A DNA stretch of 64,000 nucleotides from Verrucomicrobiota bacterium (GTDB taxonomy: Bacteria > Verrucomicrobiota > Verrucomicrobiia > Limisphaerales > JADLHS01): contig JAKQDQ010000042.1 in NCBI GenBank assembly GCA_029573725.1, positions 357,094-421,093 of the forward strand. The letters run 5' to 3'. This document shows positions 1 through 9,700 of this stretch, one piece after another. Within the stretch, counting starts at the first letter, position 1; each line of letters begins with the position of its first letter. Under the pieces are notes generated by a model. It worked only from the letters and a program-made list of their open reading frames with translations. It was not told the origin of the DNA and made no database searches. The position numbers were made by a program, and so were the translations under genes.

Positions 1-2188
1 CGGCGGGTGGTCGGGAGTGCGGCCATTCCCATTGCCCCCAGTTCAAGGGCGCCGACTCCAGCGCTTGGAGATAGAGTTTCTCGCGCACGACGCGTTCGAC
101 CGGGATCGGCACGACTGGTTTGTTTTCGGGCCGTTGCTCCGGTGCGGCGAGAATTTTCTGCCACGCTTCCACGTCGTCGGTGACGATGCGTTTCTCCCAG
201 GTGGGGAAGTTTGGTCCGGGTTCGCCGGCCTCCGTGGTGTAGAGCACCAGCGCCTCGGGCAGGCCGCGTTGGCGGAGATAGTCCCGGATGCCGAGGAGAA
301 ACTCGCGCCGCTTGCCGAACCACCACGCCTCGTAGCGTCGCAAGAGCGCCGGGTCCGCGATGAGATCGGCGCGTGACACGGCTTTGTTTCCGTTGGCCTC
401 GCGGGCAAAGCGTTCGCGCGTGGCGTTCGCGAAGCCCATGGGCAGTTGTCCGCGCGGACGCAGCCAGACGCCGAGGAATCGCGCCTGGTCTTCGAGCCGG
501 ACCACCGTCAGGTCCAGCATCTTCTGGAAATCGGCGGCCGTGTCCGGGTCGGTGATGTCAGCGTTCGCATTCTCCGCCCAGGTGATGTGCGTGTAAGCGT
601 CGTCACGGGTCAGGGGCCGGGCGCGGCGCTGGTAGCCGAGTCCGTGATCGCCCCGGCTGCCGGCGTATTCGTAATAGGGCAACAGGCTAAAGCCGCATTC
701 GCCCATCAGCGCCACGATTTGCGCCCACAAATCCTTGGTGTGGCCGTTGTAATGCACCCAGTCGTTCCCCCCGTAAGGTGTCGGATCCCAATGCTGACAG
801 GCGCCGAATTCCAGGAGGTCCTTGGTGTAGGTGTTCAGTCCGAGAAAGCGCATCTGATTCGCTTTGTACCGATACCAATCCAGCCGCTCCCGCACTCCGC
901 GTTCGGTTTCCTTGTTGCTTTCCATCACGCCATCGGACATTTCCTCGCGCCAGAAAATGTGGCGCTGCGGCAGGGGCGCGGGCGGCAGACGCAGCGGTTG
1001 TGCGAGGGCCGCTTCATTTTTCACTTCGTAGAGTCGGAGACGTGACACGGCCGGGCCGCGCGAGGTGGGGTCATTCGCCCGGGAAAACTGGGCGATGGCC
1101 ACGTCGAAACCCTCGTCGGCAGTGAGCGGACGCTCGCCCGCGCCCCGAAGGAACGCGAGGTCCGGAAACCGGTCGTGCAGGTTGAAATAGAGCGTCCAGG
1201 TCTCGTAGCGACCCGACAACGGCAGGCGCAGCGACTCCGGGTTGTTGTTGACGTATTTGGCATGGAGCGCATCGCCGATGGTCGTGCCGGTATGAAAACC
1301 GCGCGAGCTCTCGTTACCGCCGTTCCTCACGATCACACTGCGCGGTTGATCCTCGGGATATTCGACCGACAGCACATAGGCCGCGCCCGGCTTGAGCAGC
1401 TTCCATTTGCCCAGGCGGAACGCCATGTAGCTGGCGGCGCCGGCGGTGGGCGGCAGCACACGACAGGGCCGGCCCAGGATGGTTTCAACGCGGCTGACTC
1501 CCGCCGGGCTTTCGCGAAATTGGTGACCCGGCTCGGCGGCGGCGCAATCCACCTCGTCCACGAGCCGCACGCGACCAAACGGCGGCAGTTCCACCCAGGG
1601 CCGTCGCGCCAGTTCCTCGCGGGCCTGCTGGATTGCCCGGTCCCGTTCGGCGCGTTCCTGCGCTTCCGCCGCCCTTCGCGCCAGCAACGCCGCGTACGCC
1701 TCGGGCGTAAATTCGTAAAGCGCAATCTCGGCGAAGTTCGCGCCCGAGGACTTGAGTTCGATTTTCAACCAGCGCGTTGTGACTTCAAGCGGCACGCGCG
1801 CCCAGTGCCGGTATTCGCGGCAGTCGTAGTTGGTGATTGTCTGCCAGTGGTCCGGCTCGCCGGCGGCGATGTCGAATTCTCCCTCGTTGTTCGTGTCGAA
1901 GACCCACAGCGCCGAGAGCCGATGCGGTTGCCCGAGGTCAATCGTGGCGCTGTAAGGGAACTCCTTCCAGTATTGCGACGAAATCTTCCACCCATTGGTG
2001 GCGGCGTGCTGCGGCGGATCTCCAATGGCGGCCTGCTCGTCAATCAGGCCGGAGAAGTCCGCGCGCTCGGAGCTGCTGCGGATCATCTCCGGCCGCAAAG
2101 TGACCCGCAGTTCCTGGGCAACCGCCGCGCAGATCCACAACGGCAGCACCAGTCCAAGCAGGGCGAGAGGGAAGCGGATGAGTTGCAT
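1..2188 (-). CDS. Exported hydrolase-like protein with N-terminal discoidin-like domain, 3' end outside window
   Basis: An open frame of 729 codons begins at ATG 2188 and runs off the left edge without a stop. The first 24 residues form a signal peptide (hydrophobic core LALLGLVLPLWICAAVA, then QE). Residues about 35-150 look like a carbohydrate-binding F5/8 type C (discoidin) jelly roll, with a conserved-looking ATIDLGQPHRLSALWVFDT stretch. A short Ala/Arg/Glu-rich helix follows. The rest resembles a TIM-barrel hydrolase (REEMSDGVMESNKET; LLPYYEYAGSRGDHGLGY), but I cannot assign a glycoside hydrolase family. It likely acts on polysaccharide outside the cytoplasm. Substrate and catalytic residues are not identified. 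Confidence 0.75.
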   Translation of the reverse strand, partial: MQLIRFPLALLGLVLPLWICAAVAQELRVTLRPEMIRSSSERADFSGLIDEQAAIGDPPQHAATNGWKISSQYWKEFPYSATIDLGQPHRLSALWVFDTNNEGEFDIAAGEPDHWQTITNYDCREYRHWARVPLEVTTRWLKIELKSSGANFAEIALYEFTPEAYAALLARRAAEAQERAERDRAIQQAREELARRPWVELPPFGRVRLVDEVDCAAAEPGHQFRESPAGVSRVETILGRPCRVLPPTAGAASYMAFRLGKWKLLKPGAAYVLSVEYPEDQPRSVIVRNGGNESSRGFHTGTTIGDALHAKYVNNNPESLRLPLSGRYETWTLYFNLHDRFPDLAFLRGAGERPLTADEGFDVAIAQFSRANDPTSRGPAVSRLRLYEVKNEAALAQPLRLPPAPLPQRHIFWREEMSDGVMESNKETERGVRERLDWYRYKANQMRFLGLNTYTKDLLEFGACQHWDPTPYGGNDWVHYNGHTKDLWAQIVALMGECGFSLLPYYEYAGSRGDHGLGYQRRARPLTRDDAYTHITWAENANADITDPDTAADFQKMLDLTVVRLEDQARFLGVWLRPRGQLPMGFANATRERFAREANGNKAVSRADLIADPALLRRYEAWWFGKRREFLLGIRDYLRQRGLPEALVLYTTEAGEPGPNFPTWEKRIVTDDVEAWQKILAAPEQRPENKPVVPIPVERVVREKLYLQALESAPLNWGQWEWPHSRPPA

Positions 2189-2304
2189 GATCGATACGTG
2201 TCGCGCACAGCGTGCCGCATGTCGCCGGGCTCCGTCAACCCGGCCGCGGCGGACCGCGTCTTTGCACGCTCGACAGCCCGCCGCCGATCCCGTCATGATG
2301 GCGC

Positions 2305-4995
2305 ATGGCAAGCATGGGGCGGGTGATTGCTGGTTTCGCGTGTTCCACCGCGGTGATGGCCGGGGCGGCCACGGTGGTGGAATCGGATATTTGTGTGTAT
2401 GGAGGCACCTCCGGGGGGATCGCGGCGGCAGTGCAGGCCACCCGGATGGGCAGGACCGTTTCGCTGGCGGTGTTCAACACGCATTTGGGCGGGCTGACCA
2501 CGGGCGGGCTGGGGGCCACGGATGTTGGCAACATCGGCTCCATCGGTGGCGTGGCGCGCGAATTTTATCAACGCATCGGCCGGCGCTATCAACAGGCGGA
2601 ACGGTTCAATTTTGAACCCCACGTGGCCCGCGCGGTGTACACGGACTGGCTGGCGGAAATTGGCGTGACGCCGCGCTGGAATCAGCGGCTCCAGGCGGTG
2701 GAGAAGGACGGGGAACGCATCACGCAGCTGACGATGGAAGACGGCACGGTGTACCGCGCCAAAATGTTCATTGACGCCACCTACGAAGGCGACCTGATGG
2801 CGCTGGCCGGCGTGAGCTTCACTTTTGGGCGGGAGGGCACGAATGTTTACGGTGAATCGCTGAATGGGATCCGCGCCGAAACACCCTTTCACCAGTTCAC
2901 CGTGCCGGTGGACCCCTACGTGGTGCCGGGCGATCCGGCGAGCGGGTTGCTGCCGTTCATCCAGGCCGGGGAGGGCGGCGTTCCCGGGGAGGGCGATCAC
3001 CGCATTCAAGCGTTCAATTACCGGCTGTGTTTCACGCAAAATCCGACGAACAAGCTGCCACATGCGGTGCCACCGAATTATGACCCGGCACAATACGAAC
3101 TGCTGGGCCGGCTGCTGGAGGCGCGGGTGGCTGCGGGCGAAACGCTGACCATCCACCAGTTTTTTGGCGTGATCAACATGCCCAACGGGAAGACGGACAT
3201 GAACAACAACGGCGCGTTCTCCACGGACTTCATCGGCATGAATTACACCTACCCGACCAACACCTACGCCGCCCGGGAGGCGATGGACCGCGCCCATCTC
3301 GAATATGTGCAGGGGCTGGTGTATTATCTGGCCACGAGCCCGCGTGCCCCCGCCTCCCTGCGCGCGCAGATGCTCAGCTGGGGACCGTGCCGGGATGAAT
3401 GGCCGGAAACCGGCGGGTATTCGCCGCAAATCTACGTGCGTGAAGCGCGACGCCTGGTCAGTGATTACGTGATGACCCAGGCCGATTGCCAGAGCGCCCG
3501 CCAGGCGGCGGATTCCATCTGCCTCGGTTCCTACAACATGGATTCGCACAACTGTCAGCGCGTGGTGCAGCACGGTTGGGTGCGGAATGAGGGCGACGTG
3601 CAGGTGCGCGCGCCCGTCCCGTATCCGATCGCCTACCGGTCCATCGTGCCGCGGGTGGGGGAATGTGAAAACCTGTTCGTTACTTTCGCCATTGCCGCCA
3701 GCCACATCGCGTTCGGTTCGACCCGGATGGAGCCGGTTTTCATGATGACGAGCCAGGCCGCGGCCACGGCCGCCGCGTTCGCCATTGACGACGCCGTGCC
3801 GGTCCAACAGGTCTCCTATGCCAAGCTCGCGCTGCAACTGCGGGCCGACGGACAAATTCTCGCCTGGGGCGACCCGGGCGTGGAGGGGACGGTGCTGGAT
3901 AACACGGATCCGCGCGTCGTCTTCAGCGGCGTGTGGAGCAACAGCACCTCGGTGCCCGGTTATTGGGGCAACAATTACGCGCATGACGGCGACGAACTGA
4001 AGGGTCTCAAGATGGCGGTATTTCGTCCCAACCTGCCCGCTGCGGATTCGTATGACGTTTATCTCCGCTGGACGACGCACGCGAACCGCGCCACCCGGGT
4101 GCCGGTGGATATTGTGCATCCGGCCGGGGTGGAAACCGTGTTCGTGGACCAGACCCGGGACAACGGCACCTGGGTGCGTTTGCTCACCACCAACTTCAAC
4201 GCCGGAACGAACGGCTATCTGCGGATACGCACGACGGGGACCGGCGGGTTTGTGATTGCCGATGCCGCCCGGTGGGTTCCGGTTGCCGGGGCGGATCAGC
4301 CGTGGGTGCAATTAATCGCCACCGACCCGGTGGCCAGTGAAACGGGGAAGGTGGCCACGTTGTTGTTCAGCCGGCCGGACTTTGCCACCAACGCCGCGGT
4401 CACGGTGCAATATGAATTGAGTGGCCCCGCCCGCAATGGCGTGGATTACGAGGCCTTGCCAGGCAGTTTGGTTTTACCCGCCGGCGTGGCCCGGGCGCGG
4501 GTGATCGTGGCGGCCATCCCCGACGCGATCCCCGAGGGAGACAAGTGGTTGACGGTTACGCTCGCGCCGGGGCCGGGCTACACCGTGGGTGCGCTGTCGG
4601 CCGCCCAGGTCCGGATTCTTGACGCTCCATTCGATGCGTGGCGGTGGCAGCACTTTTCCGCGCCGGAGCTGGAAGCGCCGGAGGTGAGCGGCGCGGCGGC
4701 GGATCCGGATCAGGATGGAGCCGACAACTGGCACGAGTTCGTTGCGGGCACCCATCCCCGCGATGCAACGAGTGTGTTGCGCGTGCGGATTGATGCCTCC
4801 ACCAATACGGCGGAACTCCAATTTTCAGCGGCAACCAATCGCGCGCTCACCCTGCAGTACTGCGATCGGTTGCCGACAGATACATGGCAGGATTTGACCA
4901 ACATCGCGCCCGCCACGGTCGAGCGGATCATTATTTACACCGACGTGCTTCCGCCCGGTTTGACCAATCGTTATTATCGCGTCCGTGTGCCTTGA
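2305..4995 (+). CDS. Exported FAD-dependent oxidoreductase with golvesin-like and Calx-beta-like domains
   Basis: 896 aa. An N-terminal signal peptide ends near AGAATVVES. A Rossmann dinucleotide-binding motif (VYGGTSGGIAAAVQATRMG) and the following LGGLTTGGLGATDVGNIG place it in the FAD-dependent oxidoreductase family (PF12831 type) common in Verrucomicrobia and Planctomycetes. Residues about 535-655 resemble the golvesin/xanthan-lyase C-terminal beta domain (GVWSNSTSVPGYWGNNYAHD). Residues about 665-770 look like a Calx-beta repeat (NGVDYEALPGSLVLPAGVAR). The C-terminus has a dockerin-like DPDQDGADNWHEFVAGTHP stretch and a small beta module ending RYYRVRVP. The substrate is unknown; a role in extracytoplasmic sugar oxidation is inference. 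The transporter gene starts 39 bp downstream, so they may be co-transcribed. Confidence 0.85.
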   Translation: MASMGRVIAGFACSTAVMAGAATVVESDICVYGGTSGGIAAAVQATRMGRTVSLAVFNTHLGGLTTGGLGATDVGNIGSIGGVAREFYQRIGRRYQQAERFNFEPHVARAVYTDWLAEIGVTPRWNQRLQAVEKDGERITQLTMEDGTVYRAKMFIDATYEGDLMALAGVSFTFGREGTNVYGESLNGIRAETPFHQFTVPVDPYVVPGDPASGLLPFIQAGEGGVPGEGDHRIQAFNYRLCFTQNPTNKLPHAVPPNYDPAQYELLGRLLEARVAAGETLTIHQFFGVINMPNGKTDMNNNGAFSTDFIGMNYTYPTNTYAAREAMDRAHLEYVQGLVYYLATSPRAPASLRAQMLSWGPCRDEWPETGGYSPQIYVREARRLVSDYVMTQADCQSARQAADSICLGSYNMDSHNCQRVVQHGWVRNEGDVQVRAPVPYPIAYRSIVPRVGECENLFVTFAIAASHIAFGSTRMEPVFMMTSQAAATAAAFAIDDAVPVQQVSYAKLALQLRADGQILAWGDPGVEGTVLDNTDPRVVFSGVWSNSTSVPGYWGNNYAHDGDELKGLKMAVFRPNLPAADSYDVYLRWTTHANRATRVPVDIVHPAGVETVFVDQTRDNGTWVRLLTTNFNAGTNGYLRIRTTGTGGFVIADAARWVPVAGADQPWVQLIATDPVASETGKVATLLFSRPDFATNAAVTVQYELSGPARNGVDYEALPGSLVLPAGVARARVIVAAIPDAIPEGDKWLTVTLAPGPGYTVGALSAAQVRILDAPFDAWRWQHFSAPELEAPEVSGAAADPDQDGADNWHEFVAGTHPRDATSVLRVRIDASTNTAELQFSAATNRALTLQYCDRLPTDTWQDLTNIAPATVERIIIYTDVLPPGLTNRYYRVRVP

Positions 4996-5034
4996 CCGGC
5001 CGGGGCGCACCTCCCCGGAACCCCATCTGCCTCC

Positions 5035-6624
5035 ATGACCCCGCTGACCAGTGAAACCACTCCCGCCCCACCGGGCGCGCGCCGCAGCCCGACAACGTTC
5101 GGGCGCGCTTTCTGGGTGCTCAACTCCATCGAAATGTGGGAACGCCTGGCGTTCTACAACCTGCGCGTGATGGCGCCGATCTATATCATGCAGGCGGACA
5201 ATCCGGGCGGACTGCATTTGACCGCGGCGGACAAAGGGACGATCTACGCCTGGTGGGCGGCGTTCCAATCCCTGCTGCCCATTGTCACTGGCGGTTATGC
5301 GGATCGGTTTGGCTACAAACGCACGTTGGGCTTTGCGTTGACCCTGATGTTGCTGGGGTACCTGATGATTGCCTTTTTGCGCGATGTGGGATTCGTGAGC
5401 AATTATTTGGGTTTTTTCCTCGGTATCATGGTGCTGGCCACGGGCACGGCTTTTTTTAAGCCAAGCCTCCAGGGCTCGCTCGCGCACCATTTGCCGCGCG
5501 AAAAATCCTCGGTGGGCTGGAGTATCTTCTACTGGATCGTCAACGTCGGCGCGTTTATTGGACATTACCTGCCCACGATCATGTTGGGGCTGAGCGTTTT
5601 GCTGCCGGGGTGGTTGCACGCTGCGGCACATTCGCCGGGCGCCTGGCGCAATCTCTTTCTGGCTTCCGCCGTATTCACCTCGTTCAACCTGTGCCTGCTG
5701 TTTTTCGTGGCCGACGTGCCCAGCGGAGCGTCCAAAACGGAAACCATTCTGCAGGTGCTGCGGCGGACATTGCGGGACGTGATGGAACCCCGCCTGCTGG
5801 CCTGGCTGGCCATCATGTCGTGCTTCTGGTTGATGATGTATCAACTGTGGGACTTGCAGCCCAACTTTATTGCCGATTGGGTGGACAGCGGGTCGCTGGC
5901 GACAGGCCTGAACTGGCTGCCGGCGGGGTTGTATGCGGCGCTGGTGGAGGACACGCCGCGTGGACCGATGATTCCGCAGCAAATTCTGCTGAGCGCCAAT
6001 GCGTTGTTCATCATTCTGGGGGTCGTGGGCGTGGGCTGGTTGACGCGCCGGTTGCGGACGCTTACCGCGATGCTGATCGGCATGGGCATGGCCACGCTGG
6101 GGATTTTGGTGGCCGGCTGGACCATGAACGCCTGGATTCTGGTGCTGGGCATTTTCTTCTTTTCCCTGGGCGAGATGGCCACCGGACCGAAGAAAATCGA
6201 ATATCTTTCCTTGATTGCGCCGCCGGGCAAAAAGGGCCTCTATCTGGGGTACGCCAATATTCCCGTGGGCATCGGCGTGTACGTCGGCTCAAAACTCGCC
6301 GGCCACGTCTATGGTCACTACGGCGAGAAGGCGATGCTGGCGCTGCGGTATCTGGCGGAGAAAACGCCGTTCGGCGCCGACAAGGGTTGGCACGGTGACA
6401 TGTCGCAGTTGGAAACCACGCTCGGCATAGCGCGGACGGAAGCGATGCATCAATTGCAGCAAATCACGGGGCTGGATCCCGTGGCCGCCACCCGGATGCT
6501 TTGGGAGACTTACCACCCGCAGGTCAGTGTCTGGGTGCCGTTTGCCTTGATCGGGGTGGCGGCGGCGATGGCCCTCTGGTTTTTCGGTCGTGCCGCCCGG
6601 AAATGGAAGGACATGGATGCCTGA
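5035..6624 (+). CDS. POT/PTR2-family proton-dependent oligopeptide transporter
   Basis: 529 aa with about 12-14 hydrophobic segments. The N-terminus carries the family's ExxER proton-coupling motif (E33, E36, R37 in SIEMWERLAFYNLRVM), followed by a GGYADRFGYKRTL loop typical of major facilitator transporters between helices 2 and 3. POT transporters take up di- and tripeptides or related solutes across the inner membrane using the proton gradient. It starts with ATG 39 bp after the FAD oxidoreductase and probably shares its transcript. Its last 39 bp are duplicated 17.1 kb away at 23713-23751, because the stop codon lies inside the 127-bp direct repeat. Confidence 0.88.
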   Translation: MTPLTSETTPAPPGARRSPTTFGRAFWVLNSIEMWERLAFYNLRVMAPIYIMQADNPGGLHLTAADKGTIYAWWAAFQSLLPIVTGGYADRFGYKRTLGFALTLMLLGYLMIAFLRDVGFVSNYLGFFLGIMVLATGTAFFKPSLQGSLAHHLPREKSSVGWSIFYWIVNVGAFIGHYLPTIMLGLSVLLPGWLHAAAHSPGAWRNLFLASAVFTSFNLCLLFFVADVPSGASKTETILQVLRRTLRDVMEPRLLAWLAIMSCFWLMMYQLWDLQPNFIADWVDSGSLATGLNWLPAGLYAALVEDTPRGPMIPQQILLSANALFIILGVVGVGWLTRRLRTLTAMLIGMGMATLGILVAGWTMNAWILVLGIFFFSLGEMATGPKKIEYLSLIAPPGKKGLYLGYANIPVGIGVYVGSKLAGHVYGHYGEKAMLALRYLAEKTPFGADKGWHGDMSQLETTLGIARTEAMHQLQQITGLDPVAATRMLWETYHPQVSVWVPFALIGVAAAMALWFFGRAARKWKDMDA

Positions 6625-6711
6625 ACCGGCCCCGGCGCGCGCCGTCAGGGGCGCGCAAAATCGCCGGGGATCAGTTCCCGCACCGCGCTCACGATCAACG
6701 GTTCGACGCCC
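6585..6711. repeat. Left copy of 127-bp direct repeat bounding a 17.1-kb block
   Basis: This stretch matches 23712-23838 at 126 of 127 positions; the only mismatch is G6700 versus T23827. Bases differ at once on both sides (T6584/A23711, T6712/G23839). The copy holds the last codons and stop of the POT transporter, then the last codons and stop (opposite strand) of the ceramidase-like gene. In this left copy the transporter end is the functional one and the ceramidase end is a stranded fragment. Confidence 0.95.
6645..6711 (-). pseudogene. Stranded 3' fragment of the ceramidase-like gene
   Basis: Read on the minus strand this gives GVEPLIVSAVRELIPGDFARP and a stop, identical to the C-terminus of the intact gene ending at 23772 except for P in place of Q. 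It has no start or body and is a by-product of the 127-bp duplication. It shows that the ancestral neighbour of the transporter's 3' end was the ceramidase-like gene. Confidence 0.85.
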
Positions 6712-6745
6712 TCTGGTTTGATCGTGCGGAGAGGAGGGACGAGCC

Positions 6746-9700
6746 TCACTTCAAACTCAGGGACAGTCGCCAGAACGCGGCGTCGGCCCCGGGATCCCTT
6801 GTGGCCACGATGCGGAAATATCCGCCACCCACATTCTCGACAACAGCAAATTGTTCCCACCAAGCGCCGCCGAGTGCGGGAACGGTCTGTAATTTGAAAT
6901 TAATGAACTGCGCATACGCGGGCGGAAAGTGCCACGTGAGTTGCACCGTGGTTTCATTCACCGCGGCAATCTCCACGGCGGGCAACCCGAGTTGCGCCGG
7001 CGGATAATTCCCGGGCGACCACGGGTCGCTGCCATCGAGATAACTTTGCAACAACGTGTAACCGCCGCCGAGGTCCGCAAAGGGATCATTACCGGGCGCT
7101 CCGAAGAACAGTCGCTCCCAATCATCATCTAACAGGTTGCCGTCACTGTCGGTCGCGGAAGGCAACGGCACACTGGTGACGCGCGTTTGCGCCTCGTTGC
7201 CGATGCGGACGACTTCGAGCGTTTCAGTGGCACACGCACTCGCCGGTACATCCGCAAAGCCCAACACCTGCAATGCCAGGCCGGGCACGACGTGAAACGC
7301 ATTTGGAAAGCGATACGGCCGGCCGTTTGCATCCACGAGCGCAACGGTGTTGCCGAAAGCAAACCGATCCAGAATCGTGCAGTTCAAACCGACAGAATCC
7401 GCCCGCACCCGCAAGTCGCGCGTCACCACCGGGCGGGATGATGGCATATTCAGCAGGGAGTCCAAGCCCTGCAATGCTGCTGTGTAATCCTCGACGGTCA
7501 ACGGCGTGAGGGTCGCGCCGATTTCCGGTGGCAGCCCACCGACCCAGTCATTGCGATACGCTGACGGCATCACGCCGGTGGCGAGGAACTCGCGCAAGGC
7601 CTCCAGCGGTCCTGGGAATGCGCCCGGAAACACGCCCCCCCAGCGCGCACTGATGCGATACACATCCAGCGTGACGGCGCGCAACGCCACCAGCTTGTTA
7701 TCGCTGGATTCACGCAAGGCCATGCGCATCGTCTTGATGACTTCCCCCAGCAGATGCCCCGTGTCTGATGGCGAACGATACCGTTCCAGTTCTTCCAGTT
7801 GCTCAGGGGTGGGCAGCACGCGACCGGTGGCCACGCCATTCGTCGGGATCGGTGTGGCCGGCTCGGAACTGCGATACGCCGTGAGCGTGAGCCGATTTGG
7901 ATTCGCGTTGCCGGGCGTCGGCAGATAGCTCGCGGGCAATACGCCGCGCATCACGAAGCGCCGCGTGATCCATTGCTCGAAGACCAATGTGAGCGTGGTT
8001 TCCAACGGATCAATCGTCGCTCCCACACTCGGCGGAGGGTTCGTCTGGTAAAATTGAATGGCCGCCGCCTTCCACGCCGCTGCTTCCGTTGCATCGGAAC
8101 CACCGCCGTAGGGATGCACGAACGTCACCGCGCTGGACGCCGGCAACACCACGAGGCCCGCCAGTTCGCGACCTTGAAAAAGTGAACCTGCGCTGTACGG
8201 CGGAACAAAATCCAGGGCGAACGACGGTGAACTCGCCGCCACGGTGACGCGCGACCGCCCGGCGCGACCAATGCCGCGCAACCAAGCCGCCGTCTGGTTC
8301 GCCCCAAAGTAGCCCCAGTGCTCCGCCAGGTTGGAATCGAGCGCCTGGCCACTGACATCATAAACCGTGATGTGATTGCCAGGATTAGGTTGTCCGTCCG
8401 GCAACGCATGTCCGGCGACCAGCGTCGGGACGCTGGCGGTAGTCAGTCCGTCGTGTGACCATGGACGCACATGCAACTCCAGCGCCGTGCCCGAAGTGTG
8501 ACGCAACGGCACGCCGGTGTTTTCGAGCAGAATTTGCAGGTAGTTCAGCGTGTTGCCCGGATTATTATTCGCCGCGCGATCCGGCAACTCGGCGGGGTTA
8601 AATCCCAACCCCAATTTCACGTAATCCGGAATCCCATCGTCCAGCGTGCTGAGTTGCCCGGCGGGACTGTTGAAACGGTACCACACGTCCAGGACCGCCG
8701 TGCGCGCGACACCCGCAGTGGCGTACGCCTGCAACCGCGTGTCGCGATGCAGCCAGATTGGCTGCGTATAAGCCTGCCACGCCGCGCCGGCTTGGGTGCG
8801 AAACACGATGCTGAAACCGGCCGGCGCGATGAGCGTCACCGCCACGCCCTCGTTAAATGTGCCGGGCAACGGCGTGGGTTTGACCGCACCCGCCGCCACG
8901 CCCGACGCCGCGTCGAGGGGAAACACGGAGAGTTGCGGCTCGAACTGGCTCGCGAGCACATGCGTCGCCCCGCCCGGCGCGGCGCCAAAACTCACTGCGG
9001 CGGGTTGCGCCAGACCGCTCAACTCGTCCGAGAAAGTTTCGCCGGTTGCGGACACTGGCGGCCCGAGCCACGGTGAAGACGACCAGTCATGGGAGCGTTG
9101 CCGACTCAGCACCCGCGCGTTGGGCGCGACAAACGGCTCGCCGGAATACACCAGCACGTGCCCGGCGCCGCTCACTTCCGACACCGGCGCGAGCGTCGTC
9201 GTGTTCACCAGATCGTAATTCCCCGTGCCGCTGTTGAATTTGTAACTGCGCGCGGTGCGGGAACGTTCCGTGACCCCAGGTCCGGAGAGCAGTTGAAACC
9301 CATTCGCGCCATTCGGCAGCGCCACCACGCTGGTGAACACTTCACCTGCAGGCGGCGTGAACGTGGCGCTGTTCGTTCCGTCCGGCGTGTGACGCAACAC
9401 CGCCTGCGAGCCCTCCGCCGCAATCACCAACAGCCGCGCGGTGTTGTCGGCCGCCACCACCGCGATGCGACCGATGGCGAATCCCGCGGGCTGGCTGACC
9501 GGCGCCCCGGCGGCATAGTTGACGCCATCAAACGTGAGCGGATGCACCTGATAGGTGCCCGCGCCGGGCACATAGGTGACCAGTTGCGCGAGTGGCCCGG
9601 CAAACGGGCTGAGCACAAATTGTCCATCAACCGGCAGTGACGGAACCGTGAGTCGCAGTGGCGAACCGGCTTCATTCAACGCCCGCACGCGCAGCAACGA

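Noticed and set aside
2293..4311. A 672-codon minus-strand frame opposite the FAD oxidoreductase
   Set aside because: His/Arg/Gly-rich antisense shadow; the plus strand carries clear Rossmann and domain motifs.
6585..6711. The idea that the 127-bp repeat is only a k-mer assembly overlap
   Set aside because: 127 is a common assembler k value, which is a real caution. However, the copies differ at one internal base, so they are not an exact shared k-mer; left as a check rather than accepted.
6706..6731. Similarity (about 21 of 24) between sequence just right of the left repeat and 25305-25328 in the Gfo/Idh gene
   Set aside because: Too short and imperfect to support a recombination origin; probably chance in GC-rich DNA.
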